A DNA stretch of 64,000 nt from Geminicoccaceae bacterium. GTDB lineage: Bacteria; Pseudomonadota; Alphaproteobacteria; Geminicoccales; Geminicoccaceae. Of the stretch, positions 53,628 through 60,499 are shown piece after piece (position 1 is the stretch's first letter; the number at the start of each line of letters is the position of its first letter). Made by a program: the position numbers and the translations under genes. The DNA lies in contig JACKIN010000006.1 in the NCBI GenBank assembly GCA_020638495.1, positions 165,388-229,387 of the forward strand. The letters are read 5' to 3'. The notes beneath the pieces were generated by a model, which did no database searches, had not been told where the DNA came from, and saw only the letters and a list, made by a program, of their open reading frames with translations.

Positions 53628-54653
53628 ATGTCGTCCCTCATGCTCGACGAGGTGCGCGAAACGCCTTCGCTCGTGGCGGCACAGCTCGCGGCGGATGGCG
53701 AGGCCTATGCATCGCTCGCCGCTTCCCTGGCCGCCGCCCCGCCGGTCTTCGCCGCGACCATCGCGCGCGGCAGCTCCGACCACGCGGCGAGCTACGCCGC
53801 CACCGTGCTGGCGCACGCCATGGGCCTCGCCACCGCCTCCCTCGCACCCTCCCTGGTCAGCCGCTACGGGGTCGAGCTGGCGCTCGACAAGGCCTTCGTG
53901 CTCGGCCTCTCGCAGTCCGGCGCCAGCCCCGACCTCGTGGCCAGCATGCAGGCCGCGGCCGCGTCCGGGGCGGTGACGGCGGCGATCGTCAACCAGCCTG
54001 ACTCCCCGCTGGCCGAGGCCGCCGGGCACGTCCTGCCGCAACGCGCCGGCGCCGAGCGCAGCGTCGCCGCCACCAAGAGCTTCATCCTCACCCTCGTCGC
54101 CATCGCCCGCCTCGCCGCGGTCTGGCGCGGCGACGCCGCGCTTCGGGCCGGCCTCGAGCGCCTGCCCGAAAGGCTCGAGGCAGCGCTCGCGGTCAACTGG
54201 GGCGGCACCGTCGACACCCTGGCCGAAGCGTCGAGCCTCTACGTGCTCGGCCGCGGCCCGGCCCTCTCGATCGCCAACGAGGCCGCCCTCAAGCTCAAGG
54301 AAACCTCCTATCTCCACGCCGAGGCCTTCAGCTCCGCCGAGGTGCGGCACGGCCCCCGGGCCGTCATCGACGACGGCTTCCCCGTCCTGGCCCTGGCCCT
54401 CGCCGACGCCGGCGGCGCCGACACCGCCGCCTTCGCCGCCGAGATGGCAGCCTCCGGTGGCACCGTGATCACCGCCAGCCCCGACCCCGACGTCGCCGGC
54501 CAGGCCGTGCGCCTGCCCGAGCCCCTCCACCCGCTCCTCGACCCCATCGTCGCCATCACCGCCTTCTACCCCATGGCCGCCACCCTGGCCGCCGCCCGCG
54601 GCCACGACCCGGACAAGCCGAGGGGGCTGAAGAAGGTGACGTCGACGGTCTAG
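53628..54653 (+). CDS. SIS-domain glucosamine-6-phosphate deaminase/isomerase (NagB-II/AgaS-like)
   Basis: A 341-residue protein with two SIS domains, like the isomerase half of GlmS but without a glutaminase domain. Landmarks are IARGSSDHAASYAATVLAHA, LGLSQSGASPDLVASMQAAA, ERSVAATKSFILTLVAIARL and ALKLKETSYLHAEAFSSAEV. NagB-II enzymes convert glucosamine-6-phosphate to fructose-6-phosphate and ammonia, the last step after NagA. It starts 14 bases after the kinase gene, behind AAAGGACCTCCC. Its terminator has been split by an IS element. Confidence 0.9.
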   Translation: MSSLMLDEVRETPSLVAAQLAADGEAYASLAASLAAAPPVFAATIARGSSDHAASYAATVLAHAMGLATASLAPSLVSRYGVELALDKAFVLGLSQSGASPDLVASMQAAAASGAVTAAIVNQPDSPLAEAAGHVLPQRAGAERSVAATKSFILTLVAIARLAAVWRGDAALRAGLERLPERLEAALAVNWGGTVDTLAEASSLYVLGRGPALSIANEAALKLKETSYLHAEAFSSAEVRHGPRAVIDDGFPVLALALADAGGADTAAFAAEMAASGGTVITASPDPDVAGQAVRLPEPLHPLLDPIVAITAFYPMAATLAAARGHDPDKPRGLKKVTSTV

Positions 54654-54668
54654 GAAAGGATGAAGAGT

Positions 54669-54677
54669 CGGGGAGGC
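54669..54677 (+). terminator. left arm of a terminator stem broken by an IS element
   Basis: CGGGGAGGC at 54669-54677 is the 5' arm of a stem whose 3' arm (GCCTCCCCG) is now at 56002-56010, beyond the IS. It starts 16 bases after the deaminase stop codon. The last six bases are also the left copy of the target-site duplication. Confidence 0.7.
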
Positions 54678-55993
54678 TGTATAGACCGGAGACAAGGTTT
54701 ACATGCGTTCGAGGACATGGGTGACAGTTGGGCGCTCGGGATTTGTCCGGAAATCGACCTTTGCGATGCGCCAGGTCATGAACCAGACATGATGGACCCC
54801 GTCCTCGGCTGATGGGCGGACGGCGACGCGTTGGTCGGCGAAGGCGGCGGAGAGCTGGAGATCGACGCGGCGCTGGTCCTGGGGACGACAGCGCAGGCAG
54901 CCGTTGCGGCGGACACGTCCGGTGACCTGGTCGTCGGGATAGTCGGGCTCGACCAATCTGGCGGGCATCGACCGTTCGCTCATCCTGTAGCGGCTGGCCG
55001 GGAAGGCGCCGCCGAGCGCATCGTGTGGACGCTGGTGGTTGTAGCGGGCGCGCCAGCGGTCGAGGCCGCTCTGGACGGCGTCGAGGTCGGCGAAGCGGCG
55101 GCCTTGCAGGAGCTCGGCCCTGAGCGAGCGGTGCAGGCGCTCGATCTTGCCCATGGTCTGGGGGTGACGGGGGCGGCTGTGGAGCGGCTTGACGCCGAGG
55201 CGGAGCAGCCAGACCGAGAACCTGGTGTATTTGGTGACGCCGTTCTGATGCCCCCAGGGTGCGCCATTGTCGGTGATGATCGCGTCGGGCAGGCCGTGGC
55301 GCTCGAACACCTTCGTGAGACGCTCGCAGACCGTCACCTCCTTCTCGTCGGTGCAAGCCTCGGCGCCGATGGCATAGCGGGAATGATCGTCCAGCACGGT
55401 CAGCGGCCAGCAGCGCACGCCGCCACCGTCGGTTCGCCCATCAAGCGCGAAATGGCCCTTGAAATCCATCTGCCACAAGCGGTTGGGAGCAACCGCCTCG
55501 AACCGCTTGAAGGGCTGCGGGGCCGGTTCGTCGCGCTCGAGCAGACCGTGCCGCCGCAGGATGCCCGTGATCGTGCTCGCCGCCGGCACCTGCTCGGCCG
55601 GCAGACCCTCGGGCCGAGCGTTCAACAGCACCCGCCGGATCTTGCGCCCACCCCAGCACCGATTGGCCCGACGCACCGCCAGGACCGCCTCCTCGACCGC
55701 GGCATCGGTCCGCGAAGGCGAGCCATGCGGCCGCCTGGATCGGTCGACCAGCCCGGCCTCACCCGCCTCGCCGAACCGTGCCAGCCACTTGTAGCCGGTC
55801 TGCCGGCTCACCCCGAAACGCCGGCAGAGCTCGGACAGCTTGGCCCCCGGCTGCGCCGCCAACGTCACAAACTCCAAACGTAGAGACATCACATTCACCA
55901 CTCGCCAAGCCATCCGCAACCTCCCGACCACGACAGGTCGAAAGTGTCACCCATGTCTCCGTACAGCTGTTAATGATGTCTCCGGTCCATACA
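54678..55993. mobile_element. IS481-family insertion sequence, 1316 bp, with target duplication
   Basis: The ends are inverted repeats: TGTATAGACCGGAGACA at 54678-54694 and, read inward from 55993, TGTATGGACCGGAGACA. Similarity extends inward, both ends sharing GACATGGGTGACA. The direct repeat GGAGGC lies immediately outside on both sides (54672-54677 and 55994-55999), a clean 6-bp target duplication that points to a fairly recent insertion. One transposase gene fills the element. Family assignment comes from the transposase and the TGT...ACA ends. Confidence 0.92.
54699..55913 (-). CDS. IS481-family transposase
   Basis: A DDE transposase of 404 residues. An N-terminal helix-turn-helix region (LSELCRRFGVSRQTGYKWLA) precedes a retroviral-integrase fold. 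The catalytic residues are the Asp of LWQMDFKGHFAL, the Asp of AIITDNGAPWG and the Glu of GKIERLHRSL. The start at 55913 (MAWRVVNVMSLRLEFV) matches the usual N-terminus of this IS group; an in-frame ATG at 55931 adds six residues. The stop lies within the left terminal repeat, as is usual for compact IS elements. The gene looks intact. Confidence 0.93.
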   Translation of the reverse strand: MAWRVVNVMSLRLEFVTLAAQPGAKLSELCRRFGVSRQTGYKWLARFGEAGEAGLVDRSRRPHGSPSRTDAAVEEAVLAVRRANRCWGGRKIRRVLLNARPEGLPAEQVPAASTITGILRRHGLLERDEPAPQPFKRFEAVAPNRLWQMDFKGHFALDGRTDGGGVRCWPLTVLDDHSRYAIGAEACTDEKEVTVCERLTKVFERHGLPDAIITDNGAPWGHQNGVTKYTRFSVWLLRLGVKPLHSRPRHPQTMGKIERLHRSLRAELLQGRRFADLDAVQSGLDRWRARYNHQRPHDALGGAFPASRYRMSERSMPARLVEPDYPDDQVTGRVRRNGCLRCRPQDQRRVDLQLSAAFADQRVAVRPSAEDGVHHVWFMTWRIAKVDFRTNPERPTVTHVLERM

Positions 55994-56019
55994 GGAGGCC
56001 AGCCTCCCCGTCCTTCTTC
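55994..56019 (+). terminator. right arm of the split terminator, with residual small hairpin
   Basis: After the duplicated GGAGGC come CA and then GCCTCCCCG (56002-56010), followed by TCCTTCTTC. Joined to 54669-54677 this gives a nine-pair stem with a pyrimidine tract. Because the target duplication restored GGAGGC on this side, a six-pair stem GGAGGC-CA-GCCTCC is still present here. Confidence 0.65.
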
Positions 56020-56036
56020 GCTGCGATCCCGACGTC

Positions 56037-56342
56037 TCAGGCTTCGCGGTCTGCCAGCATGGCGCGGCGGAGGATGGCGTTCATGCGACTTTGGTAGCCT
56101 TGGCCGCCTGCCTTCAGCCAGGCCAGGACATCGGCGTCCAGACGTGCCGTGACCTGCTGCTTGACGGGCCGGTAGAATCGGCCACGCTCCATGTCGGCGA
56201 GTTGTGCCGCGGTCAGCTCGGGCATGTCATCGGTGTCGATACGCTCGTCCGGCATGGCCTCGAGCCGGGCGAGCTCGGCCAACCGCTCAGGGGTCGATCG
56301 CGGTGCGCTCTCTGCTGTGTAGCTAACGGTCCTGTTCCTCAT
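56037..56342 (-). CDS. brnA: BrnA family antitoxin
   Basis: A 101-residue antitoxin. The C-terminal half has the ribbon-helix-helix-like DNA-binding segment VKQQVTARLDADVLAWLKAG and QGYQSRMNAILRRAML, which is diagnostic for BrnA. The N-terminal half (ERIDTDDMPELTAAQLADME) wraps the toxin in known complexes. The start overlaps the end of brnT by 20 bases, the usual toxin-first order of this system. BrnA with BrnT normally represses its own promoter. Confidence 0.92.
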   Translation of the reverse strand: MRNRTVSYTAESAPRSTPERLAELARLEAMPDERIDTDDMPELTAAQLADMERGRFYRPVKQQVTARLDADVLAWLKAGGQGYQSRMNAILRRAMLADREA

Positions 56343-56625
56343 AACGCTTCCTTTCCGATCGCGTGGCCTTTCGGGCGGAAATGATGCGGATCACCTCCCC
56401 GGTCCCCGAGCCTTCCTCGGTCATCGTGTGGGCGACCAGCAGGACCGTCACGCCGTGCGCCCGGCCGATGGTCTGCCACCGTTGCTCGCCGTCCTCGACC
56501 CGGTCCAGGCGGGAGAGATGCAATGGATCGCGAAAAACCCCCAGCGCATCCTCGACGTCGACGCCGTGCTTGCGCCTGTTCGATCCGGCCTTGGCGGTGT
56601 CCCAAGTGAACCGAATCTCCATCAT
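56323..56625 (-). CDS. brnT: BrnT family ribonuclease toxin
   Basis: A 100-residue toxin of the RelE-like BrnT fold. The sequence opens with FTWDTAKAGSNRRKHGVDVE, then ALGVFRDPLHLSRLD and ends in VIRIISARKATRSERKRYEE, the three conserved blocks. The Arg and Lys of the last block belong to the RNA-cleaving site in BrnT of Brucella. Two ATG codons in a row (56625 and 56622) can serve as start, and no ribosome-binding site precedes them. BrnT is a stress-induced translation inhibitor. Confidence 0.92.
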   Translation of the reverse strand: MMEIRFTWDTAKAGSNRRKHGVDVEDALGVFRDPLHLSRLDRVEDGEQRWQTIGRAHGVTVLLVAHTMTEEGSGTGEVIRIISARKATRSERKRYEEQDR

Positions 56626-56631
56626 GCCGGA

Positions 56632-56660
56632 AAAGTAATTACATTTTTGTCGTTAATCAA
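56632..56660 (-). promoter_or_regulatory. brnTA promoter with GTAATTAC palindrome
   Basis: On the minus strand TTGATT (56660-56655) and TACTTT (56637-56632) stand 17 bases apart in an AT-rich island within GC-rich sequence. The perfect palindrome GTAATTAC (56635-56642) overlaps the -10 element and is a candidate BrnA operator. The expected transcription start falls at or very near the ATG at 56625, so the mRNA may be leaderless. Confidence 0.55.
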
Positions 56661-56728
56661 GCCCGCTCAGTCGGGCCGGGGGCGCACCCGCGTCGCCCAC
56701 CCCCGCCACCTCAAAATCCGGTGGGGCC

Positions 56729-56753
56729 GATGGGGAGGATCATCCTCCCCATC
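56729..56753 (-). terminator. perfect 12-pair hairpin after rlmH
   Basis: GATGGGGAGGAT (56729-56740) and ATCCTCCCCATC (56742-56753) are exact inverted copies around a single C. The hairpin lies 24 bases past the rlmH stop and would end the obgE-rlmH transcript. Read on the minus strand it is followed by GGCC rather than T. Its core GGGGAGG/CCTCCCC is the same as in the split terminator at 54669-56010. Confidence 0.65.
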
Positions 56754-56776
56754 ATCTTCCTGCCAGACTGGCTGGC

Positions 56777-57211
56777 TCAGCTTCGGTGATACGGATGCCC
56801 CGCCAGAATGGTGCTGGCCCGGTAGAGCTGCTCGACGAGCAGCAGCCGCACCATGAGATGTGGCCAGGTGAGGCGGCCGAGGGCGAGGCGCCAGTCGGCC
56901 CGGGCACGGGTCGCGTCGTCGAGGCCGTCGGCGCCGCCGATGAGGAAGGCGAGGTCGCGGCCCTCGTCGCGCCAGCCGCCGATTCGGGCGGCCAGGTCCT
57001 CGCTCGTGGCGAGCTCGCCCCGCTCGTCGAGGGCGGTGACGGCCGCACCATCCGGCAGGGCGCGGCCGAGGCGGGCCGCCTCGCTCTCGCCCTTGCGCGG
57101 CACGAGCTCGTCGATCCGGACGGGCCACGGGCAGCGGGCGACATAGCCCTGGATCAGGCGCTCGAGATCGGCGTCGCGGTTGCGGCCGAGGGCGAGGACC
57201 GTGATCTTCAG
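56777..57211 (-). CDS. rlmH: 23S rRNA (pseudouridine-1915-N3)-methyltransferase RlmH
   Basis: A 144-residue SPOUT methyltransferase acting on helix 69 of 23S rRNA. The N-terminus KITVLALGRNRDADLERLI and the C-terminal knot LLLVEQLYRASTILAGHPYH with GRDLAFLIGGADG before it leave no doubt. The protein must start at about 57211, since relatives begin M-K-I-T. The codon there is CTG, overlapping the rsfS stop as CTGA, with GGTGGAG five bases upstream. No ATG, GTG or TTG occurs nearby in frame. A CTG start is therefore proposed. Confidence 0.9.
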   Translation of the reverse strand: MKITVLALGRNRDADLERLIQGYVARCPWPVRIDELVPRKGESEAARLGRALPDGAAVTALDERGELATSEDLAARIGGWRDEGRDLAFLIGGADGLDDATRARADWRLALGRLTWPHLMVRLLLVEQLYRASTILAGHPYHRS

Positions 57212-57594
57212 TTCGGCTCCACCGCCGTCGCCACCGCCTTGAGGCGCTCGCGCGGCACGACCTGCCACAGGCGCTCGATGTCGTAGAAGGAGCGGGTCTC
57301 GGCGCGGAAGAGATGGACGATCACGTCGCCCGCGTCGATCAGCACCCACGAGCTGTCGCCGAGCCCTTCGGCCTGGATGCCGTCCAGCCCGGCCGCCTTC
57401 AGGCGGTGGATGAGCTTCTCGGCCATCGACGCCAGGTGGCGTTGCGACGTGCCGGTGGCCACGACCATGTGGTCGGCGAGCGTGGTCTTGCCGGCGAGGT
57501 CGATGACGATGGGCTCGAGCGCCTTGTCGTCGTCGAGCGAGCTCAGGACCAGAGGCAGGATCGTGTCGGCGGCGGGCTCTTCGGTGCTGGTCAG
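57208..57594 (-). CDS. rsfS: ribosome silencing factor RsfS
   Basis: A 128-residue protein that binds ribosomal protein L14 and blocks subunit joining in starvation. The conserved block SSLDDDKALEPIVIDLAGKT and TTLADHMVVATGTSQRHLAS is followed by SWVLIDAGDVIVHLFRAETR and FYDIERLW. The first ATG (57468) lies after the conserved opening, so it cannot be the real start. In frame upstream the only candidate is CTG at 57594, which overlaps the nadD stop as CTGA and has GGGAG eight bases upstream. This is the second such case in this operon. Confidence 0.9.
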   Translation of the reverse strand: MTSTEEPAADTILPLVLSSLDDDKALEPIVIDLAGKTTLADHMVVATGTSQRHLASMAEKLIHRLKAAGLDGIQAEGLGDSSWVLIDAGDVIVHLFRAETRSFYDIERLWQVVPRERLKAVATAVEPN

Positions 57595-58289
57595 GGTGCG
57601 GTCTCCCGGATGGCGGCGTCCTGGCGGCCGGCGCGGATCGCCGTGCTGGAAGCCGGGTGTGGCGGCAAATGCAGATAGACCCAGGCGGGTGTCGGTCGGT
57701 CCTTGAGGTGCAGGGCCTCCCGCTCGGGCAGGCGGGCGTGGCCGAAGACCGAGGCGGCACGGCCGGCGGCAGCACTACTAGAATGGGGTGCCCGGTCGAA
57801 GACCGCAATCGGCGCAAGCGCGAAGATGCGCCGCCAATGGCGCCAGAGCGGCAGCTGGGCGAGGTTGTCGGCCCCGATCAGCCAGATGAAGCGCTGGCCG
57901 GGCAGTCGCGCCAGCCGGGCGAGCGTGTCGGCCGTGTAGGTGACGTCGAGCCGTGCCTCGAGGTCGCTGACGCGAATGCGCGGGTCATCGACGAGCGCCC
58001 GGGCATAGGCCAGGCGATCCTCGAAGGGCGCCATGCCGGCCCGGGGCTTCAGGGGATTCTGCGGCGAGACCAGCCACCAGACCTGGTCGAGCCCGAGGCG
58101 CTTCAGCGCCTCGCGGCTGACATAGAGGTGGCCTTCATGGGCCGGGTTGAACGAGCCGCCGAGGAGGCCGATCGCGCGGGTCGGCTTGCGGGGCAGGGGC
58201 GGCGCCTCCGGAACGCGGCGAAAGAGCCTGGGACCGCGGCGGCGCCGCAAGGGCGGCGCCTCGTCGAGCCCCGGTATGCGTGATGTCAC
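57591..58289 (-). CDS. nadD: nicotinate-nucleotide adenylyltransferase
   Basis: A 232-residue nucleotidyltransferase that makes nicotinate adenine dinucleotide from NaMN and ATP. The motif GLLGGSFNPAHEGHLYVSRE with its H-x-G-H site follows an Arg/Pro-rich N-terminus of about 38 residues. VWWLVSPQNPLK, WLIGADNLAQLPLWRHW and the late SSTAIRAG are all conserved. It starts 18 bases after proA ends. The long basic N-terminal extension may be real or may mean a later start. Confidence 0.93.
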   Translation of the reverse strand: MTSRIPGLDEAPPLRRRRGPRLFRRVPEAPPLPRKPTRAIGLLGGSFNPAHEGHLYVSREALKRLGLDQVWWLVSPQNPLKPRAGMAPFEDRLAYARALVDDPRIRVSDLEARLDVTYTADTLARLARLPGQRFIWLIGADNLAQLPLWRHWRRIFALAPIAVFDRAPHSSSAAAGRAASVFGHARLPEREALHLKDRPTPAWVYLHLPPHPASSTAIRAGRQDAAIRETAP

Positions 58290-58307
58290 GCCGGCGCCTC
58301 GGCGCTG

Positions 58308-59585
58308 CTAGCCCGGTCGCGTCTGGCCATTGCCGCGCACCTGGTACTTGAAGCTGGTGAGCTGCTCGACGCCGACCGGCCCCCTGGCATGCATGCGGCC
58401 GGTCGAGATGCCGATCTCCGCCCCCATGCCGAACTCGCCGCCATCGGCGAACTGGGTCGAGGCGTTGTGCATGACGATGGCACTGTCGACCCGTGCCAGG
58501 AAGGTCGCCGCCGCACCCTGGTCGCCGGCGACGATGCTGTCGGTGTGGTGCGAGCCATGGGCCTCGATGTGGCCGATCGCCTCCTCCAGCCCGTCCACCA
58601 GCTTCACCGACAGGATGGCGTCCAGATACTCCGTCCGCCAGTCCTCCTCCGTCGCGGCACCGACGCGCGGGTCGAGCGCCATGACCTCGGCGTCGCCGAC
58701 GAGCTCGCAGCCGGCCCGCGCGAGGTCGTCGAGGATCGGCGGCAGCAGGGCCCCGGCCACGCTCCTGTCGCAGAGCAGCGTCTCCATCGCCCCGCAGATG
58801 CCGGTCCGCCGCATCTTGGCGTTGAGGGCGATGGCCCGCGCCATTGCCGGATCGGCGGAGCTGTGCAGGTAGACGTGGCAGATGCCGTCGAGATGGGCGA
58901 AGACCGGCATCCGCGCCTCGGCCTGCACCCGCTCGATCAGCGAGCGCCCGCCGCGCGGCACGATGACGTCGACATAACGGCTCAGCGCGAGGAGATGGCC
59001 GACGGCGCGCCGGTCGGTGGTGGCGACGAGCTGGATCGCGTCGACGGGCAGGCCGGCGGTGGCCAGCCCCTCCACCAGGCAGGCATGGATCGCCGCCGAG
59101 GAGTGGCTGCTCTCCGAGCCGCCGCGCAGGATCACCGCATTGCCGGCCTTGAGGCAGAGCCCGCCCGCATCGGCGGTGACGTTGGGCCGGCTCTCGTAGA
59201 TCACGCCGATCACGCCGAGCGGCGTGCGCACGCGGGCGATATCGAGGCCGTTGGGGCGCTGCCAGCGGGCGATCTCCTGGCCCACCGGATCGCCGAGCTC
59301 GGCGATCGCCTCGAGGCTCCGGGCGATGCCCGCGATGCGCTTGCTGTCGAGGGCCAGACGGTCGAGCAGCGCCGGGGTGAGCTGCCGTGCCCGGCCGGCG
59401 GCGACATCCCGCTCGTTGGCCGCGAGAACGGCCGACTCCTGCCGGCGCAGGGTCGCCGCCGCCGCCCGGAGCGCCTCGTCCTTCAGGACCCGCGGTGCCG
59501 TGGCCAGCGCCGTGGCGGCGGCGCGGGCCTTCCTGCCCATGGCCTCGATCTCGCTGGCCAGCGTATCCTGGAGTGCCGTTGCCAT
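58308..59585 (-). CDS. proA: gamma-glutamyl phosphate reductase
   Basis: A 425-residue aldehyde-dehydrogenase-fold enzyme, the second step of proline synthesis. Characteristic parts are RVRTPLGVIGVIYESRPNVT, ILRGGSESSHSS, VIVPRGGRSLIERVQ, the catalytic Cys in RRTGICGAMETLL, and EFGMGAEIGISTGRMHARGP. The ATG at 59585 is preceded by AAAGAAGGCG. It is separated from proB by a DUF3445 gene, an uncommon insertion between these two partners. Confidence 0.95.
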   Translation of the reverse strand: MATALQDTLASEIEAMGRKARAAATALATAPRVLKDEALRAAAATLRRQESAVLAANERDVAAGRARQLTPALLDRLALDSKRIAGIARSLEAIAELGDPVGQEIARWQRPNGLDIARVRTPLGVIGVIYESRPNVTADAGGLCLKAGNAVILRGGSESSHSSAAIHACLVEGLATAGLPVDAIQLVATTDRRAVGHLLALSRYVDVIVPRGGRSLIERVQAEARMPVFAHLDGICHVYLHSSADPAMARAIALNAKMRRTGICGAMETLLCDRSVAGALLPPILDDLARAGCELVGDAEVMALDPRVGAATEEDWRTEYLDAILSVKLVDGLEEAIGHIEAHGSHHTDSIVAGDQGAAATFLARVDSAIVMHNASTQFADGGEFGMGAEIGISTGRMHARGPVGVEQLTSFKYQVRGNGQTRPG

Positions 59586-59653
59586 CGCCTTCTTTCGACC
59601 TTTCCTTGTCAAACCTTGCTTAGCAGCAAACGGGTGGTCCGGGCCAGCAGCCG

Positions 59654-60499
59654 TCAGGCGGCAGCCGCGGCGCGCAGATACGACGTGATCGCCGGCAGGC
59701 GCGTGGCGAGGTTCTTGTAGGTGAGCATCGCCGCTGGCAGCTCGTCCAGCCGGTCCGCGAGCAGCAGGGCGAGGCGGCGATCTTGGGCGAGGCTCGCCAG
59801 CGGCTCGACGAAGGTCAGGATGGTGAAGAGGACGAGCCCCGTCCTCGGCAGCCGGCGCAGCGTCTGCCGCTCGACGCGCAGCCAGAGCTGCCGGCCGGCC
59901 TCGGCTGCCGTGACCTCGGTGGCCGTGCGGCGAAAGGCGGAGGATGGCTGATGCAGCAGCGGGTCGTCGGTGAGCGACCAGTTCACCCGCCAGACCGGGC
60001 GGTCCGCCTGCAGCCGCTCGAAGAAGAGCCGGACCGGGCCGCCGATCGCCGCCTCGAGGCCCGGCACGGGGGCATGGATCGCCGGCATCGGCCGGCCGAT
60101 CTTCTCCGCCAGCCACCAGCGCGAGGGAAAGGCGACGAAGGCGCCGACCAGCCGGTAGCCTTCCGGCGAGCCTTCGAGGAGGCAGAGATCCTCCTGCACG
60201 GCGAGCCCGGCCCGGATGAGCGGGTCGGCGATCCCGGCATCCACCCGCACGGCCGGCGCATGCGTGGCCAGATGCGCCTCGACCAGCGCCGCCGTCTCGG
60301 CCGCGGCCGCCGCGCCCTCGGGCAGGAGCCGATGAATGTCCGCACCTGCGTCGAGCAGCCGGCGCTTCTCGGCCACCTCGGCGGCATGGTCGGCGGTCAC
60401 CACGAGCCAATCCTGCAGGTCGAGCGCGTGCAGGCCCATGGCGAGGCGGTAGGGCCGGCCGAGCAAATCCAAGAGCAGCCGGCCGAGCTCGGGGCTCAT
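59654..60499 (-). CDS. DUF3445 / heme-dependent oxidative N-demethylase family protein
   Basis: A 281-residue protein of the DUF3445 family. Recognisable blocks are VQEDLCLLEGSPEGYRLVGA, VAFPSRWWLAEKIGRPMPAI, VWRVNWSLTDDPLLHQP and LWLRVERQTLRRLPRTGLVL with FTILTFVEPL. Related proteins have been described as heme-dependent oxidative N-demethylases; the substrate here is unknown. It starts inside the end of proB (four-base overlap) and lies 68 bases ahead of proA, so it is translated together with the proline genes. Confidence 0.85.
   Translation of the reverse strand: MSPELGRLLLDLLGRPYRLAMGLHALDLQDWLVVTADHAAEVAEKRRLLDAGADIHRLLPEGAAAAAETAALVEAHLATHAPAVRVDAGIADPLIRAGLAVQEDLCLLEGSPEGYRLVGAFVAFPSRWWLAEKIGRPMPAIHAPVPGLEAAIGGPVRLFFERLQADRPVWRVNWSLTDDPLLHQPSSAFRRTATEVTAAEAGRQLWLRVERQTLRRLPRTGLVLFTILTFVEPLASLAQDRRLALLLADRLDELPAAMLTYKNLATRLPAITSYLRAAAAA

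Noticed and set aside
54831..55883. Plus-strand open frame of about 350 codons inside the IS element
   Set aside because: It is antisense to the intact DDE transposase and shows no conserved motif of its own.
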